Source: Ephydatia muelleri | Taxonomy: Eukaryota; Porifera; Demospongiae; Spongillida; Spongillidae | DNA length: 64,000 nt | Direction: 5' to 3' | Assembly (NCBI GenBank): GCA_013339895.1 | Contig: JABACO010000002.1 | Location: 12,652,192 to 12,716,191, forward strand | Part shown: in pieces, positions 24,661 through 34,849 of the stretch | Layout of the letters: each line of letters begins with the position of its first letter | Numbering within the stretch: position 1 is the first letter of the stretch | Notes under the pieces: model-generated | Told to the model about the DNA's origin: nothing | Database searches by the model: none | Seen by the model: the letters and a program-made list of their open reading frames with translations, nothing else | Made by a program: the position numbers and the translations under genes

Positions 24661-24990
24661 TGCACAACCATGATCATGAGCCACTTGCACAACCATGATC
24701 ATGAGCCACTTGCACAACCATGATCATGAGCCACTTGCACAACCATGATCATGAGCCACTTGCACAACCATGATCATGAGCCACTTGCACAACCATGATC
24801 ATGAGCCACTTGCACAACCATGATCATGAGCCACTTGCACAACCATGATCATGAGCCACTTGCACAACCATGATCATGAGCCACTTGCACAACCATGATC
24901 ATGAGCCACTTGCACAACCATGATCATGAGCCACTTGCACAACCATGATCATGAGCCACTTGCACAACCATGATCATGAGCCACTTGCAC
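24618..24990 (+). repeat. 25-bp minisatellite, 15 copies
   Basis: Fifteen copies of CCATGATCATGAGCCACTTG plus CACAA, essentially identical to one another. The first unit continues the transposase frame (NHDHEPLAQ), so it arose by amplification of coding sequence. 25 is not divisible by three, so expansion itself breaks the frame unless the copy number is a multiple of three. The near identity points to recent expansion or homogenisation. Not a CRISPR: there are no spacers. Confidence 0.95.
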
Positions 24991-25892
24991 CCTCTCATAT
25001 TAAAACAGCACGCACCCACCTTAGTGTTGAACCTATTAAATGATGTTGTGATTCACTGCAGCCTGTGTTCCAGAGATATGAAAGCCAGTGGCTACTATCA
25101 AGGTGTTCCAGAGATATGAAAGCCAGTGGCTATCAAGGGCTGTCTCGCACGCAAGAAGAGATGAGGAGTGCATCTCTGATTCTTCAAACAGCAGCTTCCT
25201 TAAGTCCAGAGCAGCCGATTCTACTGCATGGAGGAGCAGTTAAGTTGTAAGCTCAATTATAAGACATTTATGTATTCTTTCAACACAGCCACTAACATTT
25301 GTGCATGTTACCAATGGGCGAAATCCCACAACATCCTCCTGCACTAGAACTGTGAAGCAAAGATGCAGGGAGCTGGATGCAATTCGGAGTATTGTTAGTG
25401 GTGGTGAGCCCTCAGCCCTGATGCAAGAGGAGCTACGTATGCTGAGTGATGAAGAGAGGAATGATCTGCTGGAGAAATCAGGAATTAGCACCCAAATTGA
25501 GATCAGTGCAGAGCAAGGTTTGGCCATAAAAGTTGGACTATCACTGCCGTGGTTCAGGCTGAGACATCTAAAGAGGATTGATAAAACTTGTAAAATGAGA
25601 ATTTGAAGAATTTCGTGTATCATTTCCAGATGCTTCCATCACTCCAAAGATGCACTTACTCACTCTTGAATGGGCACGGAACTGGCATGCAGGACTCGGT
25701 CTCTTAGGAGAGCAGGGAGCTGAATCGATTCACGCCAGATTCAATGTCCTACACAGAACCTTTTCTTCAATGCACGACAGGCTGCAACACATGACCTCTG
25801 TGATGAGGGAACATTTAATAAGTATCGACCCTCAAAACCTTGCTGCTCTCCCCATCCCAGTCAAGAGACCCAGAACGAAACCGCGTGATTAA
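24991..25892 (+). pseudogene. Transposase C-terminal segments
   Basis: Three open pieces follow the minisatellite: 24991-25110 (a CSLCSRDMK zinc-finger-like piece, with a 36-bp tandem duplication at 25066-25138), 25301-25606 (ELDAIRSIVSGGEPSALMQE, then EQGLAIKVGLSLPWFRLRHL), and 25630-25892 (TPKMHLLTLEW, GLLGEQGAESIHARFN, stop). The last is the conserved C-terminal block often seen in this transposase class. The join between the second and third pieces lacks the expected central catalytic region. Confidence 0.55.
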
Positions 25893-26251
25893 ACTCCGCT
25901 TAAGAACGATTTGTAGCAACGAAAAAAATGCTGGCCGCGGCATGGCTGTACGATAAACAAATAGCTCTATCTATCCACTAATGAGTTCGATATGGTTTAA
26001 TCGCGTAAAAACTTGCATTTTGTCAATAGCGCTTGTCTTGTATTAGAGGTCGCGGTATGTTCTACCAGTCTGAGAGCCCGTCCGATTGGGAGCGAATTCC
26101 TCTGCACGTGAACAACTGTAGTGCAAATGACCTTTACCATCGATACACAAGTCAATGGGGTTAATATCTATGGCCTTTGTTTGAACTTTAACTGAGCACT
26201 TATTTAGAAAATGTTTATCAAAGAAACCCTAAGGTAGGTTGCTACGTAACT

Positions 26252-27009
26252 CAGGGGCGGATTTAGGGGGGGGTCCAGGGGGTCCAGACCCCCCCTTTCC
26301 TATATGAAGAATGACGTAATGCATACTGTAATCTATGCAGCGTTCTGCATGTTACCGTCCTTGGATTTGCAACATTTCACATCGTTCTAGCCAAGTGGGG
26401 TCTATATCGATCTAATTAAATCCTCCTGCATGTGTATTAACGAAACATTTAATCGCGCTATCGATCGAATGGTGCGTGTGAGCAGGAATTGAGGTAAGCG
26501 ATCAAAAGACGTGAATGGGATGGATCTCAGATTCTTTTCCTCAGTAAACAGATAGCTATAGAGCTAAATAAACTAACAATACTAATATTATAGTAAAACA
26601 TATATGAGTCGTTTATAGACCGACATGTAGCTGGTGCTTGGCCACGTGCACGCTTCGGTCACAAATTCACAAAAGCTTTGCGTCACGACTGAATTTAATT
26701 GCTGAGCAGTAGGAACCATCGCATTGTGAAGAATGAAGAGTTTTCTCGTCGCTATCCATGCAGGCTCTAGTAATCCGGATATCGCGTGATGTATATGTAT
26801 TGGATAACACTGTGAATTTCATGCTAAATAAACGCAAAAGCAAAAAAGCGGCTGGGGCTTCGCCCCAGACCCCACTGGGGGAGCTATCAGCGCTCCCCCA
26901 AAACCCCCTTGCTGTCACGGGAGTGGGCGCGCCCCCTCCCGTACCCTCCCCCAGTTTTGAATATATTTATCAGACCCCCCCCTTTCTCAAAATCCTGGAT
27001 CCGCCCCTG
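26252..27009. mobile_element. hAT-like MITE, copy 2 (complete)
   Basis: Ends CAGGGGCGGATTTAGG and, complemented, CAGGGGCGGATCCAGG. Inserted in the 3' part of RAG1-N-like copy B. No clear 8-bp duplication remains. No transposase. Its right third contains three GC-rich hairpins in a row (26850-26955). Confidence 0.7.
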
Positions 27010-27143
27010 ATGTTATGACATAATCATTTCAAAATTTCTGGGCGTAGGACTTTCTTTCCACGATTTGAATGGCCGCAAACAGCCGTGTCCGCAAGACAGG
27101 CAGGGCGCGCCCATGAATTAATGAAGTGGGATTCCTGATTATA

Positions 27144-27420
27144 CAAGTAAATAAAAACATTCTCTAACGAGAAAGTTGTTGGTATATAGTATTGACCAAT
27201 GGTGGTGTAAAAAGCACAGAAACAAGAGTGACAGAAATTTGACTGGAAAATTGCCCATTACTCAGGCATGTACTGTTACAACGTTAGTGTGCTAAATATA
27301 GGCCTATTTCAATTTTCCAGTCAAATTTCTGTCACTCTTGTTTCTGTGCTTTTTACACCACCATTGGTCAATCCTATAAACCAACAACTTTCTCGTTAGA
27401 GAATGTTTTTATTTACTTGT
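27144..27420. repeat. Inverted duplication at the Helitron 3' end
   Basis: 27144-27254 and 27312-27420 are near-perfect inverted copies around a 57-nt spacer. Each arm ends in the same terminus, with TTCTCGTTAGAGAA (a 5-bp hairpin) about 16 nt before the end. This equals two Helitron 3' ends facing opposite ways, or an independent foldback insert at the terminus. Confidence 0.75.
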
Positions 27421-27560
27421 TTCATAAGTTTTTTCCTCTGGCGTCTTTATAAGTGGTCACAAATTAATTTTAATTTTTGAAGGGAGGGAGGTTAAAAAAT
27501 TTAATAATAGAAATGATATGTATATGAGTTCTAAATGTTCTGTACGGTTCCGCCTTGTCC
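27421..27560. other. AT-rich filler within the Helitron 3' part
   Basis: Short AT-rich stretch without recognised content. Confidence 0.3.
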
Positions 27561-27564
27561 TCTT

Positions 27565-27843
27565 TGTCTCCCCCAGCCTCTTCTATGGCCGCGGCGGCCT
27601 GGTTCTGGCCATGGGAGCCATGCGGGTGGTGGTGGCAGCGGCCAGGGTGGCAGCAGGCAAAGTGGTGGTGGGGGCACTGGTGCCAATACTGGTGCCGGTG
27701 GTGGGGCTGGTGCAGGTAGCGGCGGTGCTCCTGCTTCTGCTGCTGGAGGTGGGGGCAGCTCTGCTGTTGGCGGTGGGGCAGCGGTGGGGGCAGCTCTGCT
27801 CGGCAGGGGCAGTGCTGCAGCTGCTGCTGGCGGCGGACAGTAG
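27565..27843 (+). pseudogene. Gly/Ala-rich segment, possible captured exon
   Basis: Opposite strand to the Helitron genes. An acceptor-like TCTCCCCCAG is followed by an open Gly/Ala/Ser-rich frame (GGGGSGQGGSRQSGGGGTGA and similar) ending in TAG at about 27843. GC content is far above that of its neighbours. Helitrons often capture host exons, so a trapped Gly-rich terminal exon is plausible. Low complexity prevents naming a source. Confidence 0.4.
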
Positions 27844-27917
27844 GGGGGCAGCAATGTATCTAGCAGCGGTGGCTGCGTAAAGGGAAGAGGAGTTGGAGGA
27901 TGTACTTTGTCCTCCGA

Positions 27918-28140
27918 CTAATGCATCTGCACCAATCTTACTTACTGCTGCACGGGCAGATCTTGTAACAACCTTTTGAGCTAGCAATGGATGAGACTTA
28001 CAAAAGGCATAATTTACTTCACTTAGAAGCTCACTATCCCTAAGAATAGCTTTTTCAAGTCCACCATTATACTCCATTAGTGCATGAGATTTGGGTTCAT
28101 ACAAGGAGTAGCTATATGAGAGAAGGATATGGTTTCAGTG
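27918..28140 (-). pseudogene. Second copy of Rep N-terminus (truncated)
   Basis: Encodes YSLYEPKSHALMEYNGGLEK and about 50 more residues, clearly paralogous to the start of the Rep exon at 34800 (YSLFEPNSRTLAEYGAGLEK). It breaks off at ADAL, where the GC-rich segment starts. The upstream acceptor TCATATAG is conserved. Confidence 0.75.
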
Positions 28141-28394
28141 CTCATACACACGTAGTACATCAGATAAGGAAGCATCAGACTAATTAAGGATGACACCCCC
28201 AATATTCAATAGACAGGTCACAAAGGAGAAAGGACTACATGTACTGTACACAACAGTTGGGTCACCATGCATGCTGTACATGTGAAGTGAATGGTTTTGT
28301 GCAGATCCCTTCCTTACATGCGTGCTGTACACATGTTGCATGCACATCTTCCTATAGCTTTTTAATGCTAGTGCAATACAACATGCCATGACAT

Positions 28395-28866
28395 ACCTTT
28401 GGGTGGTAGTGGTAGTTCGGTGACCCCTGCGATACCGCTTCCTCTCGGCAGCACGTTTAGCCAATCGGACAGCGGGGTCATACCAATACCGATTCCTTTC
28501 AGATGCCTTAATGGCAGCTGAATTGTCCTCGTATTTCGGCCTTTTAGCAGCGCGGTTCTCCTCAACGTCCTCTTGATATCGCTGCCTTTTAGCAGATTGC
28601 TTAGATTCAATATCTGCGTTGTAGCTGTCGCGTACAGAGGCCTTCTTCTTTTCGGGATCGGCCTTGTAGCTGTCGCGTACAGAGGCCTTCTTCTTTTCGG
28701 GATCGGCCTTGTAGCTGTCGCGTACAGAGGCCTTCTTTTCGGGATCGGCCTTGTAGCTGTCGCATACAAAGGCCTTCTTCTTTTCGGGATCGGCCTTGTA
28801 GCTGTCGCGTACAGAGGCCTTCTTCTTTTCGGGATCGGCCTTGTAGCGCGCTCGGGCTTTAGCCTT
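28395..28866 (-). pseudogene. Second copy of the Helitron 5' repeat exon, fused behind OTU
   Basis: Five copies of a 15-residue unit YKADPEKKKASVRDS and then AAKRQRYQED-type units, matching the 5' exon at 35343-35972, including the conserved donor after PPKG. It joins in frame directly behind the OTU domain at the shared residues DILSQ. This looks like an ectopic join between two Helitron copies. Confidence 0.75.
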
Positions 28867-28869
28867 GTT

Positions 28870-31137
28870 TTGTTGTGATAAAATATCAAAATGATTTCCA
28901 TTTCTGTAGTAAATATACATTGATTTTCTTTCTACAATGACAGGAATGTTGGGATCAATGTGACCAGGGTTCGCTACATATGACCAATTTGAAGCCTGAG
29001 CATTAAATGAGTATACATTACACATCAGTAGGTGAGACAGTGTAAGCATTTCATTATTCGTACCATAGCTCCTCTTCCGATCCATTTTTCTATTAGCTAT
29101 GTATGCTTCAATATCATCTCCCCCATCAAATTCATATGATCCTATTAGAAGGTGCGATATGTGTCTCATGTGTGTAATTATGCACATTCTTACTGCATAA
29201 TGCTGATCTGGGGAACCAGTTATGATTTGAGAGAAACATCTGAAGAGACAATTGCCATCACCCCTTGCTCTCAATATTGTTTCAGTGTTAGGGCGATTTA
29301 AAACTATATTGGGGCCACCAATGTCAAAATTATTTGCACTGTGAAATGTAAGGCCCAGTTGTGTACACTTCTGACGTTGCCACACTTTGTCTGTTTGGTA
29401 ATATCTGAGATACGGCCATGTGGTTTCTCTCTCTGCCCGCTCAACCCTTACATCATTAACAGTAAGATCTATAACAGAGGACTTGGGTGTACTCTGCTTT
29501 GGTGTCTGCCCTTTACCCCTTTGTGATGTCTTAGATTTCAAAGAATCAGAAACAGTGGATTTAGCCTGGTCTTTGCTAGGTAGTGGTTGTGGAGGTAAAA
29601 TGTCACAAGCCCGACCAGTTCGCTTAGGTTTACTCTTAATAGGGTTAGGTACTGCAGACAGCTCTATACACGGAATGTCACTTCTAAATAGTTTACGTAA
29701 CCTGTTCACTTCTTCAGTACACTCCATGCTGACTTTGATCGATTTAGGATCAAATGATAACAGATGCAGACCAGCTAGTGTTCTCACACGTGACATGGCA
29801 ACATAGGCCATTCCTGATGCAAATATATCACTAGAAAGGTCCACAATTGCACAGTCTAATGATAAGCCTTGACACTTATGGATTGTTACTGCAAATGCCA
29901 ATATTAAAGGAAACTGCTTTCTGTACACGTAGAAATGGCGTAATATTTGAAACTTACTACGCACACGTTCAATTTTAAACTGCAGTTTAGGAGTGTGATC
30001 AAAAGCAACCTGAATGCAGTCCTTAGAGATGGCAGTAACAGTACCAAGTGCACCATTGACCAACCCTTCACTGGTTTTTATATTCCATCTTAGCATGACC
30101 CTAACACCTACTGCAAGTTTTAGCTCTGCCTCTAAACCAGCAGTCATATTACAGTCTTTGTTTAACTTTTCTAGTTCAGATGATGCCCTTTTAGTCCACT
30201 TCACCTTCCCTGCTGTTTCATCAAACTCATCTATGCAGGGCATGTTTACTATTGGTGAACTGGCTTTGGAAAGCATCTCTGCATTAAATTGGTCACACGA
30301 TTTTCTTGTAGCAAACAGACACACAGGGGACAAATTTTGGCCTAAGAGTTCTTGGAACTTTTCAAAAGCTGTGCATTTTATGACAGCATTGTGCAACAAT
30401 GCAACAGTTTTGTCAGATATACAATTCACCCTTACTTCATTTAACAACTGACCAAATTCTGGGTCGCGTTTTTGTCTTTCATTAATGGTCAGTTCATCAT
30501 ACACTATAGATTCCCTCCAAATGTTCACAGCTGTCACACAGCCAAGCCTTGCGGCAATAAGTTTATTGGAAATGTTTTGGAACACCATTGAACCATTTAC
30601 TGGAGGAAGCTGCAGTAAATCGCCAAAGAACAGGACATTCATAGACCCAAACCATTGATCGCTTCCAAACAACTCATCAAGTCTCAAATGAATGTAAGCT
30701 AGGGTCAGGCTTGATAGCATGCTAACCTCATCAATGATTATTAACTTTACATGCGTGAAACCATTCCGCATGACTTTAAGTGATTCTTTAGGTAGTGACC
30801 AGTAAGTGGATGTTCTAGAATCATGCTCTATTGGTAGTTGAAATAGTCTATGTACAGTCACACCCTCTATGTTAAATGCAGCCAATCCCGTAGGAGCTGC
30901 AAGTGCACACCTTATGTAATCTTTGTTATCGATCCAAAGTTCATTAACCTTTGCTCGAATCGTATGAATTAGGAAGGATTTCCCTGTACCACCCACACCA
31001 CTAATAAATTTACACAAGGGCTTTAGCTTAGTACAGGAGCATTTCCCATTTTCATGCAGTTTTTGGTGGCAAAGATGGTCATTGATATCATTGAAGTCGC
31101 AGCTGATCTGCATTGAGCTTAGCAACACGCTCTTCAA
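28870..31137 (-). CDS. Helitron PIF1-like helicase plus OTU protease
   Basis: ORF of 985 residues including the fused tail (to 28180). SF1B helicase motifs: Walker A GVGGTGKSFLI (47-57), APTGLAAFNI (81-90), Walker B LIIIDEVSML (132-141), GDLLQLPPV, and near the end AVTIHKCQGLSLD and AYVAMSRVRTLAGL. A linker rich in Ser/Lys/Pro follows. Then comes an OTU domain at about residues 610-755 with ARGDGNCLFRCFSQIITGS and the terminal YYRNGNHFDIL (catalytic Cys and His present). Helitron helicases unwind donor DNA during rolling-circle transfer; the OTU domain is a known passenger in animal Helitrons and Helentrons. The join to Rep is out of frame near 31090-31110. Confidence 0.85.
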
Positions 31138-32023
31138 CTGTCTCTGCGTTCACCTCATTCAAATTGAACACATCTTCCATTGCTGCCTTTGCTTCACCAC
31201 CAAAATAAGCATCTTCCTCTGCAGGAGGAACAACAGCCCCTTCCTCCTCTCTTGCTTCATTGATTTTCTTCACTGCAGTCTGCGCTTTCAACAATGCTTG
31301 CAGTTTTTCGTGGTGATCTGACAGACTGACATTGCTACCGATGAGACGGTTAAAGGCAACCTCAGCTGTTTCTCCTTCTTTCATCAGATCACATTCATTT
31401 CGAAATGGAATGAATAGTAACATGAGAGAATAGAAATAGTCTTCTCTCTGGTTCTCATTGGAAGGATCAAACAGCTTGTGATTAGGAAGAAGAGGCTTTT
31501 GCAGCTTCTGGTATACCCTAGAGCCATCCTTGTCTGTCCCGCAATACTTGTACCACTGTACAAAATCATACAGGCACACATTTTCCAACTCATTTGGCCT
31601 GGTAGGGTAAAATATGTCTACCATGCTCCCCTCTAATATGTCAGTGGAAGCAGGATTCATCTTTTCAACTTCCACAAGCTGTTTATGAGTCTTAAGCCTG
31701 CGCTTTCGTTTGTGAGGCATTGAAGCATCAACCCATTTCACAGTCACTGATTTCTCGGTGAGGTGGTCACCAAGTAACAGGTCGCTTGGTTCGTAGAGGC
31801 CACACTCTCTGGAACGTAAGCTCCGAACACCAAAGGACCACAGCTTGCTGTAGATACTGCTGTTTGAATTGACCTCTTGCCACACTTCCTGCATGTTACT
31901 TTTCTCTGCTTTGGTTACGTACCCTGTAACATAATGAGCTAGGGTTAACGAAGATTCAGCAGTGAACTGAATGTCCATATTGGCCTGCCACAGCAGAAGC
32001 AGTAGTGGATTGTAATCATTCAC
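31088..32023 (-). CDS. Helitron Rep, C-terminal part with catalytic tyrosines
   Basis: 311 residues, starting MNDYNPLLLLLWQANMDIQF. It carries YVTGYVTK, the paired tyrosines (Y-x3-Y) of the HUH Rep nuclease that cut and hold the DNA ends. It ends in the conserved LNADQLR, which normally continues into the helicase. It is offset in frame from the Rep N-terminal ORF. Confidence 0.82.
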   Translation of the reverse strand: MNDYNPLLLLLWQANMDIQFTAESSLTLAHYVTGYVTKAEKSNMQEVWQEVNSNSSIYSKLWSFGVRSLRSRECGLYEPSDLLLGDHLTEKSVTVKWVDASMPHKRKRRLKTHKQLVEVEKMNPASTDILEGSMVDIFYPTRPNELENVCLYDFVQWYKYCGTDKDGSRVYQKLQKPLLPNHKLFDPSNENQREDYFYSLMLLFIPFRNECDLMKEGETAEVAFNRLIGSNVSLSDHHEKLQALLKAQTAVKKINEAREEEGAVVPPAEEDAYFGGEAKAAMEDVFNLNEVNAETVEERVAKLNADQLRLQ

Positions 32024-32024
32024 T

Positions 32025-34838
32025 CTACATTCCTGTGCAGCTCGAGGTAGGAGATAAATTTTTTTTCCTCGACTTGAGGCATTCCTCCACTGGGTTTAGC
32101 ACTGCATGCTCAGTCACGTCACATGGAAAACTAAACCTGCATTTAGTAATAAAACCACTTTTGATCTTTTGCCGGCGTTTGCAATAGTTAGTACACTTAT
32201 GCATTTGATATTTAGTGACCAATGCGTGGAGTTCAGGGTTGAGGGCAGCATCTGGGATTTTACATGTGATGCGTTCCTGGATCCATGCAAGAACGTCTTT
32301 TGGATCACTCTTCCCAATCACTGGCGCACCCAGAATCCACAGCAATACATGATAATGAGGGGCTCCCCGCGCCTGATACTCTTTTTTCCAAAAGAAATGT
32401 TCGACTACACCAAGCACAGAACCTTTTAGCAGAACAGTGTTAAATAAATCGTGAAAATTTGCAGAGAATTTTCGGGACACTGAAACAGGATCTTCAATGC
32501 AAAGCTTAGATATGGGATAGCTAGGAGGATGGTCATTGACCTTCCTTAGGTACCTATCTATGTGGGTAGAGTTGTACTCTGCACAGCTAAAAGTTATGAA
32601 AAGAGTGGGCGATCCATACTCTCTCAACATGCATTTTAATTCACTACTTTTATGGAACCAGTACTGCTTAGTCCCACGCACAGATTGAAATATTGTGGAA
32701 AGATTTGCTTCAACACTTTCATCAGAATTTGAAACTCTGGAAAGGAATTCACGCACAGGCACTTTGCCCTTAGATGTAGTTTTAAGAACATTGTAAATGC
32801 CTGCAGAAATTTGCCTCATCTCTTGCTGCCATAATAAGAAGAAAACATATTGTGCATCTTTTCGAAAACGAGAATCTTTGTTGAGAAGCCGAGATTTAGC
32901 ATACTCTGATGCTGACAAGTGAATGTCTCGAGGGTGGAATTCACCAAACTGCCCAGAGGGGAAAAGTGTTGGAAAGCACATCACATCAAGGTGTCTCTGT
33001 CTGCTTTCGATAGGACTGTCTTTAACATTTTGCATCTTGTACTGCTCAACATCCAACTTTGTTGACCCTTGCTGGTCAAGCGATCGAATAGTGTACGCCT
33101 GTAAAGCAGCCACGTCATCAGTCGATGCTTTTTCTAACATTATGCTAGATGCTTGGTCTACTACTTCAACAATATTTTTAGCTGCCTCATCTAATGATGC
33201 ATCGTCTACATTTTTATAAAGCCAATTTATTTCTTTGAGTTTTTGAATGGCTAATTTTACAGCATTAACATCCACTAGTGTTTGCCACACAATTTTATCC
33301 TTAGTTGGAACACCATTTACAATTATGTACAACTGAGGGTCAGGCAAAGCTACAAGACCACTACCACCAAGTTCAATTTCCGATAAAGTGTCCCATGTTT
33401 TATTTAGTGGCAGTGGCAAGAAAAACATACAACCCCTGCAGGCTTGAAGTGCGTTATATGCCGGCACTTTACCTGAATATGTCCCAAGCCGCACAATAGT
33501 CTGAAAAGCCTTTGCTCTCTGAATCAGTTGTTTACTGAGAGCATTTAGAGATTTTAGTTCGTCTGGTATGAGTTCAGTGACAAGCCCATTAAGAACACAT
33601 CTTGCTGGAATAGTATTTTTGTTTAGAAATGGTCGGCAGTACTGGCAGATGTACAGTTGTTCAGTGACACCATTCTGCAAAACATGGGCTTTCAGTCTTT
33701 GCCAGGTATGTGTTTCATATTTGTCAAGGCTAAAGTTTACACAAGACACTTGTTTGCGCTGAAACAGTCTTTCACAGCTACAACATGCAAATTCTGCATC
33801 GTCATTGAACTTGGATTGTAGCTCAGCTATAAGGTCAGCATGCGTAACTTTCAAGTCTCTCTCAATGCAGCCTAGACCAGATGATGAATGGTCTTCACTA
33901 ACTACGGCATGCTCAACTCCATCCTCACTAAACAAATCTGACAAATTGTCCTTCATGCCCATAAATGGTATAAGCTCTTCAATATTTCCACTAGCGAGTG
34001 CTGAATCAATAGCCAAAATGGTCATGTGACATTTGCGAGCTTTGTAAAGTAGCCTAGTGAAAGTCCGTAATGCAGGAAAGTGAGGCATAGCTGCCCTAAT
34101 AATTCGCAATGGACTAGAGCATTCTGGAAGCTCACAATAAATAGGATGCCCAAGCTGATCAATAAACCCAGAATGTGATTTCAAAGTGACATCATAATGA
34201 ACATGACCACACCCTGAATCAAGAGCATCAAGCCCAGCTCTGAGGTCTTCAATGGACTTTTGGAACAATGAATTTGTTTTTAACACTATTGCTACTTCTT
34301 CACTAGTGAGCTTGCGACACTCATTTGTACATTTCCATTTCAAAGGGCGCATGGTGACCTTATCCCTGTCCTTTATCTCCTCTGCCACTACACACCTACC
34401 ATTGAGGTCTACTGGAATGGCTCCATGCTGTTTTGTGTGAGTGTACGAATTATCAAAGAAGTAAGGTTCAGCTCCAGCAGTATGAAACCTATGCCCGACT
34501 AAAATATCACTCTCTTGCAACTTCTTTGCATTAACCTTACGGATAGTATTTAGCAGTGACCCTGCCTGTGATCTTCGTATACTGAGTGCTTTAGCAAGTA
34601 ATGCATCTGCACTAATCTTACTTACTGCTGCATGGGCAGATCTTGTAACAACCTTTTGAGCTAGCAATGGATGGCTATTGCAAAAAGCATTGTTTACTTC
34701 ACTCAGAAGCTCACTATCCCTAAGAATTGCTTTTTCAAGCCCCGCTCCATACTCTGCTAGTGTGCGAGAGTTGGGCTCAAACAGGGAGTAACTATATGGG
34801 AGAAGATAGGGTTGCAGTACTTTTATTTTACCATACAT
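32025..34838 (-). CDS. Helitron Rep, N-terminal part with HUH motif
   Basis: 937 residues. It contains zinc-binding CCSCERLF and CQYCRPF pairs (about residues 355 and 410) and the Helitron-like N domain (from SPIESRQRHLDVMCFPTLFP onward). The two-histidine motif is in ARGAPHYHVLLW (about residue 829). The first exon join uses an acceptor near TCCCATATAG; upstream residues of this ORF are probably intronic. The frame is lost next to an A8 run at about 32050, and the expected continuation lies in the next frame. It acts as the replication-initiator nuclease of the element. Confidence 0.85.
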   Translation of the reverse strand: MYGKIKVLQPYLLPYSYSLFEPNSRTLAEYGAGLEKAILRDSELLSEVNNAFCNSHPLLAQKVVTRSAHAAVSKISADALLAKALSIRRSQAGSLLNTIRKVNAKKLQESDILVGHRFHTAGAEPYFFDNSYTHTKQHGAIPVDLNGRCVVAEEIKDRDKVTMRPLKWKCTNECRKLTSEEVAIVLKTNSLFQKSIEDLRAGLDALDSGCGHVHYDVTLKSHSGFIDQLGHPIYCELPECSSPLRIIRAAMPHFPALRTFTRLLYKARKCHMTILAIDSALASGNIEELIPFMGMKDNLSDLFSEDGVEHAVVSEDHSSSGLGCIERDLKVTHADLIAELQSKFNDDAEFACCSCERLFQRKQVSCVNFSLDKYETHTWQRLKAHVLQNGVTEQLYICQYCRPFLNKNTIPARCVLNGLVTELIPDELKSLNALSKQLIQRAKAFQTIVRLGTYSGKVPAYNALQACRGCMFFLPLPLNKTWDTLSEIELGGSGLVALPDPQLYIIVNGVPTKDKIVWQTLVDVNAVKLAIQKLKEINWLYKNVDDASLDEAAKNIVEVVDQASSIMLEKASTDDVAALQAYTIRSLDQQGSTKLDVEQYKMQNVKDSPIESRQRHLDVMCFPTLFPSGQFGEFHPRDIHLSASEYAKSRLLNKDSRFRKDAQYVFFLLWQQEMRQISAGIYNVLKTTSKGKVPVREFLSRVSNSDESVEANLSTIFQSVRGTKQYWFHKSSELKCMLREYGSPTLFITFSCAEYNSTHIDRYLRKVNDHPPSYPISKLCIEDPVSVSRKFSANFHDLFNTVLLKGSVLGVVEHFFWKKEYQARGAPHYHVLLWILGAPVIGKSDPKDVLAWIQERITCKIPDAALNPELHALVTKYQMHKCTNYCKRRQKIKSGFITKCRFSFPCDVTEHAVLNPVEECLKSRKKNLSPTSSCTGM

Positions 34839-34849
34839 TATGCCTTATA

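Larger units (their letters stand above)
23485..27087 (+). mobile_element. RAG1-N/Chapaev-like DNA transposon, copy B
   Basis: 3.6 kb, ends CACGGCTGTTTGCGGC and complement. Flanking tetramers ACCG/TCCG differ by one base. It encodes a split protein with an N-terminal zinc-binding region like that of RAG1, a RING-like segment, and a C-terminal block with TPKMHLLTLEW and GLLGEQGAESIHARFN. These features recall the N-RAG-TP/Chapaev class, whose N-terminus resembles RAG1 while the catalytic part does not. The central part is short, so it is likely internally deleted and inactive. A hAT-like MITE lies within its 3' part. Confidence 0.65.

Noticed and set aside
24618-24990. CRISPR-like array
   Set aside because: Direct 25-bp repeats with no spacers, in a eukaryotic transposon.
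28573-28878. Plus-strand VAVAYRGLLLFGIGL repeat ORF (also 35475-35873)
   Set aside because: Antisense shadow of the Helitron KADPEKK repeats.
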